DNA from: Streptomyces asoensis
GTDB taxonomy: Bacteria > Actinomycetota > Actinomycetes > Streptomycetales > Streptomycetaceae
Reading direction: 5' to 3'
DNA length: 64,000 nt
NCBI RefSeq assembly: GCF_013085465.1
Contig: NZ_CP049838.1
Coordinates: 9,548,001 to 9,612,000, forward strand
Part shown: in pieces, positions 25,482 to 34,279 of the stretch
Layout of the letters: each line of letters opens with the position of its first letter
Numbering within the stretch: position 1 is the stretch's first letter
The notes under the pieces: model-generated
What the model was told of the DNA's origin: nothing
What the model saw: the letters and a program-made list of their open reading frames with translations, nothing else
The model's database searches: none
Translations under genes and position numbers: made by a program

Positions 25482-26620
25482 GTGTCCGTCTGGGTTACGG
25501 CACGAACGGTCTGAGCGATCTGCGGCTCGATGACGCCCTGGGTGTACTGGCCGAACTCGGTTATGACGGCGTCGGGCTGACGTTGGACCACATGCACCTC
25601 GACCCGCTGGGCCCCGGCCTGGCCGGGCGCGTCGCGCGGGTCGCCGACCGGCTCGGTGCGCTCGGTCTCTCCGTCACGGTGGAGACCGGCGCCCGCTACG
25701 TCCTCGACCCGCGCCGCAAGCACGGTCCCACCCTGCTGGATGCGGAGCCCGAGGGGCGGGCGGCGCGGATCGCGCTGCTGGTCACCGCGGTGAAGGTGGC
25801 CGCGGACCTCGGGGCTCACGCGGTGCACTGTTTCAGCGGTGTCCGTCCCGCGGGCACGAGTGAGGAGGCCGCCTGGGATCTGCTCGGCGCTTCTCTGACC
25901 CCGGTCCTGGACGCCGCGGCGCAGGCGGGAGTTCCGCTGGCCATCGAGCCGGAGCCCGGTCACCTCGTGGAGACACTCGCCGGTTTCCATCGGCTGCGCG
26001 GGCAGCTCGGCGACCATCCACTGCTCGGTCTCACGCTCGACATCGGCCACTGCCAGTGCCTGGAGCCGCTGGCGCCGGCGGACTGTGTCACCGCGGCGGG
26101 GCCCTGGCTGCGGCACGTGCAGATCGAGGACATGCGACGCGGTGTCCACGAACACCTGCCCTTCGGCGACGGTGAGATCGACTTCCCGCCCGTCCTGGCC
26201 GCGCTGGACGCCACCGGATACCAGGGGCTGACCGTGGTCGAACTGCCCCGCCACTCCCACGCCGGCCCCGAACTCGCCCGCTCCTCCATGGCGTTCCTCC
26301 GCACCCAGCTCACCGCACTCGAGAACAAAACCCCTGCCGTCGGGCCGACCCCCGTCGGGCCGACCCCCGTCGGCCCGACGCCCGCTGCGCCCCCAGCCGA
26401 CAGCGCCGCCCGTGTACTAGCTGACGTCGGCCCAACTCCTGCCGAGACCGGTGCCGTTGGCCGGACCTCCGCCGCACCGCCCGGCACCTCCGCCGCACCG
26501 CCCGGCACCTCCGCCGCGCCATCGACCGCCGCGCGTCTGACCGCGGGCGCGGGCGCCGGCGCTGCTCCCGGTCCGGCTTCCGCCGCGCCTCCCACCGTCT
26601 TCCCGCCGCCGTCCGCGTAA
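25478..26620 (+). CDS. TIM-barrel sugar-phosphate isomerase/epimerase of the ebo-type operon
   Basis: A 380-residue AP-endonuclease-2/xylose-isomerase-like barrel at residues 1-275: VRLGYGTNGLSDLRL, LAIEPEPGHLVETL (metal Glu), LGLTLDIGHCQCLEP (Asp/His), LRHVQIEDMRRGVHEHLPFGDG and TVVELPRHSHAGP. These supply the expected divalent-metal ligands. From residue about 285 the protein continues into a 95-residue Pro/Ala/Thr/Gly tail with VGPTP and TSAAPPG repeats, absent from ordinary family members. ATG 25478 overlaps the eboC stop (ATGA). It probably isomerises or epimerises the sugar or cyclitol intermediate. Confidence 0.85.
   Translation: MSVRLGYGTNGLSDLRLDDALGVLAELGYDGVGLTLDHMHLDPLGPGLAGRVARVADRLGALGLSVTVETGARYVLDPRRKHGPTLLDAEPEGRAARIALLVTAVKVAADLGAHAVHCFSGVRPAGTSEEAAWDLLGASLTPVLDAAAQAGVPLAIEPEPGHLVETLAGFHRLRGQLGDHPLLGLTLDIGHCQCLEPLAPADCVTAAGPWLRHVQIEDMRRGVHEHLPFGDGEIDFPPVLAALDATGYQGLTVVELPRHSHAGPELARSSMAFLRTQLTALENKTPAVGPTPVGPTPVGPTPAAPPADSAARVLADVGPTPAETGAVGRTSAAPPGTSAAPPGTSAAPSTAARLTAGAGAGAAPGPASAAPPTVFPPPSA
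26339..26383 (+). repeat. 15-bp repeat x3 in the tail of the isomerase gene
   Basis: Three in-frame copies of GTCGGGCCGACCCCC, the third slightly diverged, encode (Val-Gly-Pro-Thr-Pro)3 at the start of the low-complexity C-terminal tail. Confidence 0.85.
26465..26520 (+). repeat. 21-bp repeat x2.7 in the tail of the isomerase gene
   Basis: Consecutive in-frame copies encode TSAAPPG, TSAAPPG and TSAAPS. This is a second, independent expansion in the same C-terminal tail. Confidence 0.8.
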
Positions 26621-26630
26621 GGAACCCCGC

Positions 26631-27323
26631 ATGTCGGTCACCCGAGAGGAACTGTCCACCCGCCTCGGCTCCGAGGCCGTCGCCTGGCTCGACGCCGCGC
26701 TCGCCGACGCACGCGCCGCAGCGACCCCCGCCCGGGCTGCCGAGCCCCCGGACGCCCAGGCCCCCCAGCCCCCCGCAGGGAACGCCGTGCCCCCCGCCCG
26801 GGACGCCACGTCGCGCCGGGGCGTACCCGCGTGGGAGCTGCGGTTCGCCGCGGCCGGCCGGGTGTGCGCCGGGCCGGAGGCGGCGGAGGCTGCCCGGGTG
26901 CTGCTGCTGCGCACCGCCCGCCCCGACGCGGCCACCGTGGCCCGCCTCTACGACCACGGCAGCGGCGCCGAACGCCGCGCCGTCCTGCTCGCCCTGCCCC
27001 ACCTGCCCCTCACGCCCGACCAGGGCGTGGCGCTGGTCGAGGACGCGCTGCGCGCCAACGACACCCGGCTCGTGGCGGCGGCCCTCGGCCCCTACGCCGC
27101 CGCCCATCTGCCCGCCCACGCGTGGCGGCACGCCGTCCTGAAATGCCTGTTCACCCAGGTGCCGCTGGCCGCCGTCGCCGGGCTCGCCGACCGCGCCCGC
27201 GGTGACGGCGAACTCGCTCGCATGCTCACCGACTTCGCCGCGGAGCGCACCGCCGCCGCCCGGCCCGTCCCCGACGACCTGCACCACGCCCTCGCTCTCG
27301 CCCTCGCCGCCAAGGAAGTCTGA
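26631..27323 (+). CDS. eboA: EboA-domain protein
   Basis: A 230-residue helical protein of the EboA family, unknown in biochemical role but a marker of ebo clusters. WELRFAAAGRVCAG, ARLYDHGSGAERRAVLLALPHLP, ALRANDTRLVAAALGPYAA, and WRHAVLKCLFTQVPLAAVAGL with the conserved KCLF are visible. Residues about 30-65 form a Pro/Ala-rich linker. ATG 26631 has AAGGA upstream, ten bases after the isomerase stop. The stop overlaps the eboB ATG by one base (TGATG). It is probably soluble and part of a complex with the other Ebo proteins. Confidence 0.88.
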   Translation: MSVTREELSTRLGSEAVAWLDAALADARAAATPARAAEPPDAQAPQPPAGNAVPPARDATSRRGVPAWELRFAAAGRVCAGPEAAEAARVLLLRTARPDAATVARLYDHGSGAERRAVLLALPHLPLTPDQGVALVEDALRANDTRLVAAALGPYAAAHLPAHAWRHAVLKCLFTQVPLAAVAGLADRARGDGELARMLTDFAAERTAAARPVPDDLHHALALALAAKEV

Positions 27324-28171
27324 TGCGCATCTTCGACCCGCACATCCACATGACCTCGCGTACCACCGACGACTACCGGGCGATGTACGCGGCCGGGGTG
27401 CGCGCCGTGGTCGAACCCTCCTTCTGGCTCGGCCAGCCGCGCACCTCACCGGAGAGCTTCCTGGACTACTTCGACGCGCTGCTGGGCTTCGAACCCTTCC
27501 GCGCCGCCCAGTACGGCATCGCCCATCACTGCACCATCGCTCTCAACCCCAAGGAGGCCAACGACCCGCGCTGCCTGCCCGTCCTGGAGGAGCTGCCGCG
27601 CTACCTCCTCAAGGACGGCGTCGTCGCGGTCGGTGAGATCGGCTACGACTCGATGACGCCGGCCGAGGACACCGCCCTTGCCGCCCAGCTCGAACTCGCC
27701 GCCGAACACGGCCTGCCCGCCCTGGTGCACACCCCGCACCGCGACAAGCTCGCCGGACTGCGCCGCACCCTGGACGTCGTGGCGGAGTCTCAGCTGCCCG
27801 CCGGGCGGGTCCTGCTCGACCACCTCAACGAGACGACCGTGAAGGAGGCCAAGGACTCCGGCGCCTGGCTGGGCTTCTCCGTCTACCCGGACACCAAGAT
27901 GGACGAGCACCGCATGGTCGCCGTCCTGAAGGAGTACGGACTCGACCGGGTGCTGGTCAACTCCGCCGCGGACTGGGGCAACAGCGACCCGCTGAAGACC
28001 CGCCAGGTCGCCGACGCGATGCTCGCCGCGGGCTTCGGCGAGGACGACGTGGACCAGGTGCTGTGGCGCAACCCCGTCACCTTCTACGGGCTCAGCGGCC
28101 GCCTCGTCCTCGAGCCCGCCAAGCCCGCGGCCCTGCACGAGGGCAACTCCCTGCTCCGCGGCGGAGAGTGA
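27323..28171 (+). CDS. eboB: TatD-like metal-dependent hydrolase (EboB)
   Basis: A 282-residue amidohydrolase-superfamily TIM barrel. MRIFDPHIHMTSRTTDD carries the HxH metal site, VGEIGYDSM the bridging acidic residue, PALVHTPHR and LLDHLNETT the His ligands, and NSAADWGNSDPL the final Asp. This matches EboB/TatD-like proteins of ebo clusters and not the housekeeping DNase TatD. ATG 27323 overlaps the eboA stop by one base. It may hydrolyse a precursor or release the product; the natural reaction is not known. Confidence 0.9.
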   Translation: MRIFDPHIHMTSRTTDDYRAMYAAGVRAVVEPSFWLGQPRTSPESFLDYFDALLGFEPFRAAQYGIAHHCTIALNPKEANDPRCLPVLEELPRYLLKDGVVAVGEIGYDSMTPAEDTALAAQLELAAEHGLPALVHTPHRDKLAGLRRTLDVVAESQLPAGRVLLDHLNETTVKEAKDSGAWLGFSVYPDTKMDEHRMVAVLKEYGLDRVLVNSAADWGNSDPLKTRQVADAMLAAGFGEDDVDQVLWRNPVTFYGLSGRLVLEPAKPAALHEGNSLLRGGE

Positions 28172-28174
28172 ACC

Positions 28175-29344
28175 GTGCGCTTCAGCCATCCCGACGGCTC
28201 GACCGTCCACCTCGCCTACTGCACCAACGTCCACCCCGCCGAAACCCTCGACGGGGTCGTCGCCCAGCTCGGCGCCCACTGCGAACCGGTCCGCCGCCGT
28301 CTGGGCGTCGAACGCCTGGGCATAGGACTGTGGTTGGCCCGCGACGCGGTCCAGGCCCTCACCGCGGACGTGGGCGCACCGGGCAGGCTGCGCACCGAAC
28401 TCGACCGACGCGGCCTCGAAGTGGTCACCCTCAACGGTTTCCCCTACGAGGGCTTCGGCGCGGAAGAGGTCAAGTACCGGGTCTACCGGCCCGACTGGAG
28501 CGATCCGGAGCGGCTCGCATACACCACCGACCTGGCCCGGCTGCTGGCCGCCCTGCTGCCCGACGACGTCACCGAGGGCACCATCTCCACCCTCCCGCTG
28601 GCGTGGCGCACCGCCTACGACGAAAACGCCGCACACCGCGCTCACAGCGCGCTGAACGAACTCGCCGGCCGCCTGGACGACCTGTACGAGGCCACCGGAC
28701 GCCAGATCCGCATCGCCCTGGAACCGGAACCGGGCTGCGTGGTGGAGTCCACCGCCGACGCGCTTGCCCCGCTCGCCGCCCTGCCCGCCCACCGCATCGG
28801 CCTGTGCCTGGACACCTGCCACCTCGCCACCGGCTTCGAGGAGCCCGTCGGCGCGCTGGCCGCCCTGGACAGGGCCGGCATCACGGTGTTCAAGACCCAG
28901 CTGTCCGCGGCCCTGCACGCAGGCGACCCCCGCGACCCGGACGTACGCGAGGCGCTGGCCGCCTTCGACGAACCGCGCTTCCTGCACCAGACCCGGGCCC
29001 GCGTCGACGGGACCCTGCACGGCACCGACGACCTGGGCCAGGCCCTGGCCGAGGGCGCGCTGCCGGACACCGTGCCGTGGCGCGCCCACTTCCACGTCCC
29101 GCTGCACGCACCCCCCGCCCCACCGCTGACGTCCACCCTGGACGTGCTGCGCGACGCCCTGAGCGTCCTGCTCGGCGGCCCGCACCCGCGCACCCGCCAC
29201 CTCGAGGTCGAGACCTACACCTGGCAGGCCCTGCCCGTCGACGCCCGCCCCGCCACCGATGCCGCCCTCGCCGACGGCATCGCCGCCGAACTCCGCCTCG
29301 CGGCCGACCTGCTGGCCGACCTCGGACTCAAGGAGCAGCAGTGA
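28175..29344 (+). CDS. eboE: EboE, xylose-isomerase-like metabolite-traffic protein
   Basis: A 389-residue TIM-barrel protein of the EboE family: VHLAYCTNVHPAETLDG, LNGFPYEGFGAEEVKYRVY, TISTLPLAWR, ALEPEPGCVVES, LCLDTCHLATGFE and HFHVPLHAP, all conserved in ebo clusters, with candidate metal Glu, Asp and His residues. GTG 28175 is three bases after the eboB stop with GGAG upstream. The stop overlaps the eboF GTG. Family members are implicated with the other Ebo proteins in moving a metabolite across the cytoplasmic membrane; the reaction is unknown. Confidence 0.9.
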   Translation: MRFSHPDGSTVHLAYCTNVHPAETLDGVVAQLGAHCEPVRRRLGVERLGIGLWLARDAVQALTADVGAPGRLRTELDRRGLEVVTLNGFPYEGFGAEEVKYRVYRPDWSDPERLAYTTDLARLLAALLPDDVTEGTISTLPLAWRTAYDENAAHRAHSALNELAGRLDDLYEATGRQIRIALEPEPGCVVESTADALAPLAALPAHRIGLCLDTCHLATGFEEPVGALAALDRAGITVFKTQLSAALHAGDPRDPDVREALAAFDEPRFLHQTRARVDGTLHGTDDLGQALAEGALPDTVPWRAHFHVPLHAPPAPPLTSTLDVLRDALSVLLGGPHPRTRHLEVETYTWQALPVDARPATDAALADGIAAELRLAADLLADLGLKEQQ

Positions 29345-30723
29345 CCACCAGCCCCACCCCCCTGCTCGTCCTGGACGTGGTGGGCCTGACCCCCGCACTC
29401 CTGGACCACATGCCTCATCTCAAGGCGCTGGCCGGGCGTGGTTCACAGGCCGCGCTGGGCACGGTGCTGCCGGCCGTCACCTGCGCCGCGCAGTCCACCT
29501 TCCTCACCGGCACGCTCCCGGCGGAGCACGGCATCGTCGGCAACGGCTGGTACTTCCGCGAGCTCGGCGACGTACTGCTGTGGCGGCAGCACAACGGTCT
29601 CGTCGCGGGCGACAAGCTGTGGGACGCCGCCCGGCGGGCGTACCCCGGCTACACGGTCGCCAACATCTGCTGGTGGTACGCCATGGGCGCCGACACCGAC
29701 TACACCGTCACCCCCCGTCCGATCTACTACTCCGACGGCCGCAAGGAACCCGACTGCTACACCCGGCCCCCGGCCCTGCACGACGAACTCACCGAGAAGC
29801 TCGGCACCTTCCCCCTCTTCCACTTCTGGGGACCGGGCGCCGACCTGGTCTCCAGCACCTGGATCATCGGTGCGGCCCGCCACCTCAACCGCACCCGCCA
29901 TCCCGACCTGACCCTGTGCTACATACCCCACCTGGACTACGACCTCCAGCGCTTCGGCCCTCGCGACCCGCGCTCGCTGAAGGCCGCCGCCGACCTCGAC
30001 ACCGAACTGGCTCCGCTGCTGGAGGAGGCGGCGGCGGAGGGCCGTACGGTCGTCGTGCTGTCCGAGTACGGGATCAGCGAGGTGAGCAGGCCCATCGACA
30101 TCAACCGCGCCCTGCGCCGCGCGGGCCTGCTCGAGGTGCACACCCAGGACGGCATGGAGTACCTCGACCCGATGGCGTCCCCTGCTTTCGCGGTGGCCGA
30201 TCACCAGCTCGCCCACGTCTACGTGCGCCGACCCGAGGACGTGCCGCGCGTGCGGGAGGTGCTGGAAGAGCTGCCCGGCGTCGGTGAACTCCTCGGCGAC
30301 GAGGGGAAGAAGAGGCACGGTCTCGACCACCCGCGCTCCGGTGAACTCGTGGCTGTGGCGGAGGCGGATGCCTGGTTCACGTACTACTACTGGCTCGATG
30401 ACGCGCGGGCCCCCGACTTCGCGCAGCTCGTGGAGATCCACCGTAAGCCCGGATACGACCCGGCCGAGTTGTTCATGGATCCCCTGGACCCGTATGTGCA
30501 GGTCAAGGCGGCGGGTGCGCTGGCCCGCAAGAAGCTTGGCATGCGGTACCGGATGGCGGTGGTCCCGCTGGATCCCTCCCCGGTGCGCGGCAGTCACGGC
30601 AGGCTTCCGCAGCGTGCCGAGGAGGGGCCTGTCCTGCTGTGTTCACGCCCCGGTGAGGTCGCCGGCTCTCTCGCCGCCACGGAGGTCAAGCCGTTGCTGC
30701 TGCGGCTGGCCGGCATCGCCTGA
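29341..30723 (+). CDS. eboF: Alkaline-phosphatase-superfamily phosphodiesterase/pyrophosphatase (EboF)
   Basis: A 460-residue nucleotide-pyrophosphatase-like enzyme. PLLVLDVVGLTPALL carries the first metal Asp. VLPAVTCAAQSTFLTGTLPAEHGI contains the nucleophile Thr. IPHLDYDLQRFGP and VLSEYGISEV give the later Asp and Glu/His-type metal ligands, and VADHQLAHVY follows. No signal peptide is present although many homologues act outside. GTG 29341 overlaps the eboE stop (GTGA). It closes the operon and could remove a phosphate or nucleotide from the exported or prenylated product. Confidence 0.88.
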   Translation: MTTSPTPLLVLDVVGLTPALLDHMPHLKALAGRGSQAALGTVLPAVTCAAQSTFLTGTLPAEHGIVGNGWYFRELGDVLLWRQHNGLVAGDKLWDAARRAYPGYTVANICWWYAMGADTDYTVTPRPIYYSDGRKEPDCYTRPPALHDELTEKLGTFPLFHFWGPGADLVSSTWIIGAARHLNRTRHPDLTLCYIPHLDYDLQRFGPRDPRSLKAAADLDTELAPLLEEAAAEGRTVVVLSEYGISEVSRPIDINRALRRAGLLEVHTQDGMEYLDPMASPAFAVADHQLAHVYVRRPEDVPRVREVLEELPGVGELLGDEGKKRHGLDHPRSGELVAVAEADAWFTYYYWLDDARAPDFAQLVEIHRKPGYDPAELFMDPLDPYVQVKAAGALARKKLGMRYRMAVVPLDPSPVRGSHGRLPQRAEEGPVLLCSRPGEVAGSLAATEVKPLLLRLAGIA

Positions 30724-30750
30724 CGGCAGAAGCCCGGTGGGGCTGAGGGC

Positions 30751-31128
30751 ATCCGCCGGACATGGAAATCGGCCGCGGCCTCCGCGTCGGCGCTCGTCCT
30801 GGGTACCGCACCCGCAGAGGCCGACGGCAACGTCTTCGTGGCCTACAACGCTCTCACCTCGCCGAGCGCGAAGACCGAATTCGCCCAGGACGGCGAGATC
30901 CTCACCACCCTGGACATGAAGAGTGACTCCCATGGGGTCGCGGCCCAGTGGCGCTACAACTCGGGTTCTGCCACCCACTCGTACTACAACGGTGGCGGCT
31001 ACGCGGTCGCGAAGGACTGGAACCTGTCCTTCGCGGAGGGCACCACCTTGCAGATCCGCGCCTGCCTTCAGGACACGTCCAGCGGCGCCCCTTACAGCTG
31101 CGGCGGCTGGGAGTACGCCGAGGCCTGA
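30751..31128 (+). pseudogene. Small secreted protein with an apparently lost start codon
   Basis: After the eboF stop the same strand encodes a typical Streptomyces small exported protein. RRTWKSAAASASALVLGTAP is a signal peptide, and the mature part includes AKTEFAQDGEILTTLDM, SHSYY-like aromatic strands and two Cys (IRACLQ and YSCGGWEY) able to form a disulfide. The codon where the initiator is expected (30751) is ATC, there is no in-frame ATG or GTG before the signal peptide, and GTG 30838 inside the mature region has no ribosome site. It is either a start-codon mutant or uses a non-canonical start. The function is unknown. Confidence 0.5.
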
Positions 31129-31189
31129 CCACCAGCAGACGGCGAAGGGGGCGGGGCACCAGTCACGTGACGCGCGACGCGGACGCGGG

Positions 31190-31222
31190 AAGGCGCCGCC
31201 CTACGCTCATGGGCGGCGCCTT
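31190..31222. terminator. Bidirectional terminator hairpin
   Basis: AAGGCGCCGCCC (31190-31201) pairs perfectly with GGGCGGCGCCTT (31211-31222) around a nine-base loop, between the convergent small-protein gene and glpK. The symmetric A/T ends suit termination in both directions. Confidence 0.8.
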
Positions 31223-31234
31223 GCTGTCGCCGGG

Positions 31235-32752
31235 CTACTCGACCTTGGCCCAGTCGAGCGTGCGCTCCACCGCCTTCTTCCAGCCCGCGTATCCTTCCGC
31301 GCGCTGGTCGTCGGACCACTGGGGCTCCCAGCGCTTGGACTCCTGCCAGTGGGTGCGCAGCTCGTCGGTGTCGCGCCAGAAGCCGGTGGCCAGACCCGCC
31401 GCATAGGCGGCGCCGAGCGCGGTGGTCTCGGCGACGACCGGACGGCTGACCGGTACGCCGAGGACATCGGCTTGGATCTGCATGCACAGATCGTTGGCCG
31501 TGACGCCGCCGTCGACCTTGAGCACGTCGAGGTGGACTCCGGAGTCCTGCTCCATGGCCACGACCACGTCGCGGCTCTGGTAGCAGATGGACTCCAGGGT
31601 CGCCCGGGCCAGGTGGCCGTTGTCGTTGTAGCGGGCCAGGCCGACGATCGCGCCGCGGGCGTCGGAGCGCCAGTACGGAGCGAACAGACCCGAGAAGGCG
31701 GGAACGAAGTACATCCCGCCGTTGTCCTCGACGGTGCGCGCCAGTGTCTCGCTCTCCGCCGCATCGTTGATGATCTTCATCTGGTCGCGCAGCCACTGCA
31801 CCGCCGAACCGGTGACGGCGATGGAGCCCTCCAGGGCGTAGATCGCCGGGCTGTCGCCGAACTGGTACGCCACGGTGGTGAGCAGACCGTGCTGCGAACG
31901 GACCAACTCCGTACCGGTGTTGAGGACCAGGAAGTTGCCCGTGCCGTAGGTGTTCTTGGCCTCGCCCGGCGCGTAGCAGACCTGTCCCACCGTGGCCGCC
32001 TGCTGGTCGCCGAGCACCCCGGTGATGGGGATGGCGGCGCGCAGCGGACGGGAGGTGCGGGTCACGCCGAACGCCTCGCGGTGGGAGGACGGTCTGATGC
32101 TGGGCAGCATCTGCCGGGGGATGTCGAAGAAGCCCAGCAGCTCGTCGTCCCAGTCGAGGGTCTCCAGGTCCATCAGCATGGTGCGGCTGGCGTTGGTCAC
32201 GTCGGTGGCGTGGACACCGCCGTCGGGGCCTCCGGTCAGGTTCCACAGAACCCAGGCGTCCGTGTTGCCGAAGAGGGCGTGGCCCTGTTCCGCCGCCGCG
32301 CGGACGCCGTCGACGTTCTCCAGAATCCACTGGATCTTGCCGCCGGAGAAGTAGGTCGCCGGGGGCAGGCCCGCCTTGCGGCGGATGACGTCGCCCTGGC
32401 CCGAGCGTTCCAGGGCCGCCGCGATGGAGTCGGTGCGGGTGTCCTGCCAGACGATGGCGTTGTAGTAGGGACGTCCGTTGCGCGGGTCCCACACCACGGT
32501 GGTCTCCCGCTGGTTGGTGATGCCGATCGCGGCCAGATCCTCGGGGGAGAGATTGCCGTGGCGCAGCGCGTTCTGCATCACCGAGTTGGTGCGCTCCCAG
32601 ATCTCCACCGGGTCGTGCTCGACCCACCCCGAGCGCGGAAGGATCTGGGCGTGCTCCAGCTGGTGCTTCGCCACCTCGTTGCCGGAGTGGTCGAAGATCA
32701 TGAATCGGGTGCTGGTGGTGCCTTGGTCCACCGCGCCGACGAAGTCAGCCAT
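31235..32752 (-). CDS. glpK: Glycerol kinase
   Basis: A 505-residue FGGY kinase converting glycerol and ATP to glycerol 3-phosphate. [17 protein letters not shown] is the phosphate-1 loop, followed by [48 protein letters not shown] and [14 protein letters not shown] (FGGY signature region). The length is standard (495-510). ATG 32752 lies 24 bases after the glpF stop, so glpF-glpK form one operon. No glpD or gylR-type regulator is present here, so this is likely an additional or split glycerol locus compared with gylR-glpFKD arrangements. Confidence 0.96.
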   Translation of the reverse strand: MADFVGAVDQGTTSTRFMIFDHSGNEVAKHQLEHAQILPRSGWVEHDPVEIWERTNSVMQNALRHGNLSPEDLAAIGITNQRETTVVWDPRNGRPYYNAIVWQDTRTDSIAAALERSGQGDVIRRKAGLPPATYFSGGKIQWILENVDGVRAAAEQGHALFGNTDAWVLWNLTGGPDGGVHATDVTNASRTMLMDLETLDWDDELLGFFDIPRQMLPSIRPSSHREAFGVTRTSRPLRAAIPITGVLGDQQAATVGQVCYAPGEAKNTYGTGNFLVLNTGTELVRSQHGLLTTVAYQFGDSPAIYALEGSIAVTGSAVQWLRDQMKIINDAAESETLARTVEDNGGMYFVPAFSGLFAPYWRSDARGAIVGLARYNDNGHLARATLESICYQSRDVVVAMEQDSGVHLDVLKVDGGVTANDLCMQIQADVLGVPVSRPVVAETTALGAAYAAGLATGFWRDTDELRTHWQESKRWEPQWSDDQRAEGYAGWKKAVERTLDWAKVE

Positions 32753-32776
32753 GGGTTGCCGCCTCTGCTGTGGGTG

Positions 32777-33622
32777 TCATTCCTCGGGGGACGGAACTCG
32801 GCCGGGAGGCTCCGGCTCCGCCGTCGGCAGGAACCGACCGATGAAGGCCTTGTAGAGACCCGCGCCGAGCAGGCCGCCGACCAGGGGACCGATGATCGGC
32901 ACCCAGAAGTAGAGATTCCCGTACTGATCTCGCCATGCTGTGCCGTAGCCCGTGAAGAAGCTGGCCAATCGGGGCCCGAAGTCACGCGCCGGATTGATCG
33001 CGTAACCCGCGTTGGTGCCCCACGCCATGCCGATGGCCACGACGATCAGACCGACGATGAACGGGGCCAGATTCGCACCCGGCGGCGTGTTCAGCAGGTC
33101 CGTGACGGCCAGGATCAGCAGGAGCAGGATGGCGGTGCCGATGACCTGGTCACGGAACGCGCCCCACTCGTGGACCGGCAGGTTCGGATTGCCGTTGGCG
33201 GGGAGCGTGGAGAACACGCCCTGCGTCTTGATGGTGTGCCCGGGGTCGGCCTTTGCCAGTGCTTCGGTGTAGTTCCACCGCACGATGAGGGCCGCCACGA
33301 AGGCGCCGGCGGTCTGGGCCAGCGCGTAGGGCGCCACCTTGCTCCACGGGAAGCCCTTGAACGCGGCCAGGGAGACCGTCACCGCCGGATTGAGATGGGC
33401 GCCGCTCAGTCGCGCCGCGACGTAGACACCCAGAGTGACGCCAAGGCCCCAGGCCCAGGCAATGCTGTCGTGGTTTCCGAGTCCTCCCGCCGGCGTCGTG
33501 AGCGCTCCACCGGCGACCACCTGGGCCACCACGCCACAGCCGAAGAGGATGAGAATCATGGTGCCGGCGAACTCGGCCGACAGTTCGCCGACCAACCCCG
33601 ACCTTTTGAATCGCTCAGCCAT
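32777..33622 (-). CDS. glpF: Glycerol uptake facilitator (MIP family)
   Basis: A 281-residue aquaglyceroporin with six TM segments and two half-helices. The NPA boxes are SGAHLNPAVTVSLA and GYAINPARDFGPRL; the Asp after the second NPAR marks the glycerol-conducting branch. ATG 33622 is chosen for MAERFKRSGLVGELSAEFAGT, and the longer frame adds only shadow sequence. The C-terminal tail (PTAEPEPPGR) is cytoplasmic. It is the first gene of the glpF-glpK operon. Confidence 0.94.
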   Translation of the reverse strand: MAERFKRSGLVGELSAEFAGTMILILFGCGVVAQVVAGGALTTPAGGLGNHDSIAWAWGLGVTLGVYVAARLSGAHLNPAVTVSLAAFKGFPWSKVAPYALAQTAGAFVAALIVRWNYTEALAKADPGHTIKTQGVFSTLPANGNPNLPVHEWGAFRDQVIGTAILLLLILAVTDLLNTPPGANLAPFIVGLIVVAIGMAWGTNAGYAINPARDFGPRLASFFTGYGTAWRDQYGNLYFWVPIIGPLVGGLLGAGLYKAFIGRFLPTAEPEPPGRVPSPEE

Positions 33623-34147
33623 GGAAGCCCGCTTCCCGCCGGCACGGAGCCGGCACGTCGACTGCTCGAGCTCTCCCGTACAACAGCATAAGGCGATCAT
33701 GGACCATGCGCACAGACAGAAAGCCTCCTGAGCTGTCGAGGTGCAGAGGTGAATTCGAAGGAAACCGAAGGATCACCCTTCACCTCGTGTGTCCGGCGTC
33801 GCCGAACCTGTCGACGCCGTGCATTCGACATTTCAGCATGCGACTGTCCGCAATTCACGTCCGGATCGAAGTGCGGATCGATCGCATACACCCAGGAGTC
33901 CGTCGTGGGCGTGCCTCTCCCCTGGGAATCCAGACGAGCCCTTTCCGCGCGCCGAATTCGATATCGGAAACCCGAGTCATTCCCTCGGCGTCACCTGGGG
34001 GCGGCCTTCGGCGGCGCGTCCTGCGGCCTGTCATCAGCACGGGGGACAGCATCATGCCCGCGGCTGTCACCAGGAGGCTTGTGCGCAACATGCACACACA
34101 CTGCCCGGCGTCCAGGAGTACCGGGTGATCTGGCGCGGCCCCCTGCA
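33623..34147. other. Intergenic region upstream of glpF
   Basis: About 520 bases without a credible gene on either strand. The glpF promoter is likely close to 33685-33713, next to a short palindrome. The rest (33750-34140) is somewhat AT-richer than its surroundings and shows nothing recognisable. Confidence 0.5.
33698..33708. promoter_or_regulatory. Palindrome in the glpF promoter region
   Basis: CATGG-A-CCATG is a perfect 5+1+5 palindrome located just upstream of a minus-strand TATGCT -10-like box (33685-33690), 76 bases before the glpF ATG. This placement between -10 and -35 would suit a repressor. The regulator is not in the window. Confidence 0.3.
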
Positions 34148-34275
34148 TCAAGTGCCCTTGGGCGCTCGAGCGGTGTGGCTCGCGGCGAAGGACAGGAGAA
34201 GTGCGGCGGTCCGCGGCGGATCCTCCAGGATGGGTGTGTGGCCGACGCCGGGCAGCAACTCGACTTTCGACGTCC
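34148..34275 (-). pseudogene. C-terminal remnant of an alpha/beta hydrolase
   Basis: The minus strand encodes SKVELLPGVGHTPILEDPP and LLLSFAASH, the last strand, catalytic-His loop (GVGHTP) and final helix of an alpha/beta hydrolase, ending at a stop at 34148. Upstream of about 34275 the resemblance ends, where the oppositely oriented AraC fragment begins. About 40 of about 270 residues remain. Confidence 0.55.
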
Positions 34276-34279
34276 GCAG

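Noticed and set aside
28063..29343. Upstream part of the 886-codon frame ending at eboF
   Set aside because: The region before GTG 29341 is a shadow of eboE; EboF homology begins exactly at 29341.
30923..33691. 922-codon plus-strand ORF
   Set aside because: Antisense to glpK and glpF, whose family motifs are unmistakable.
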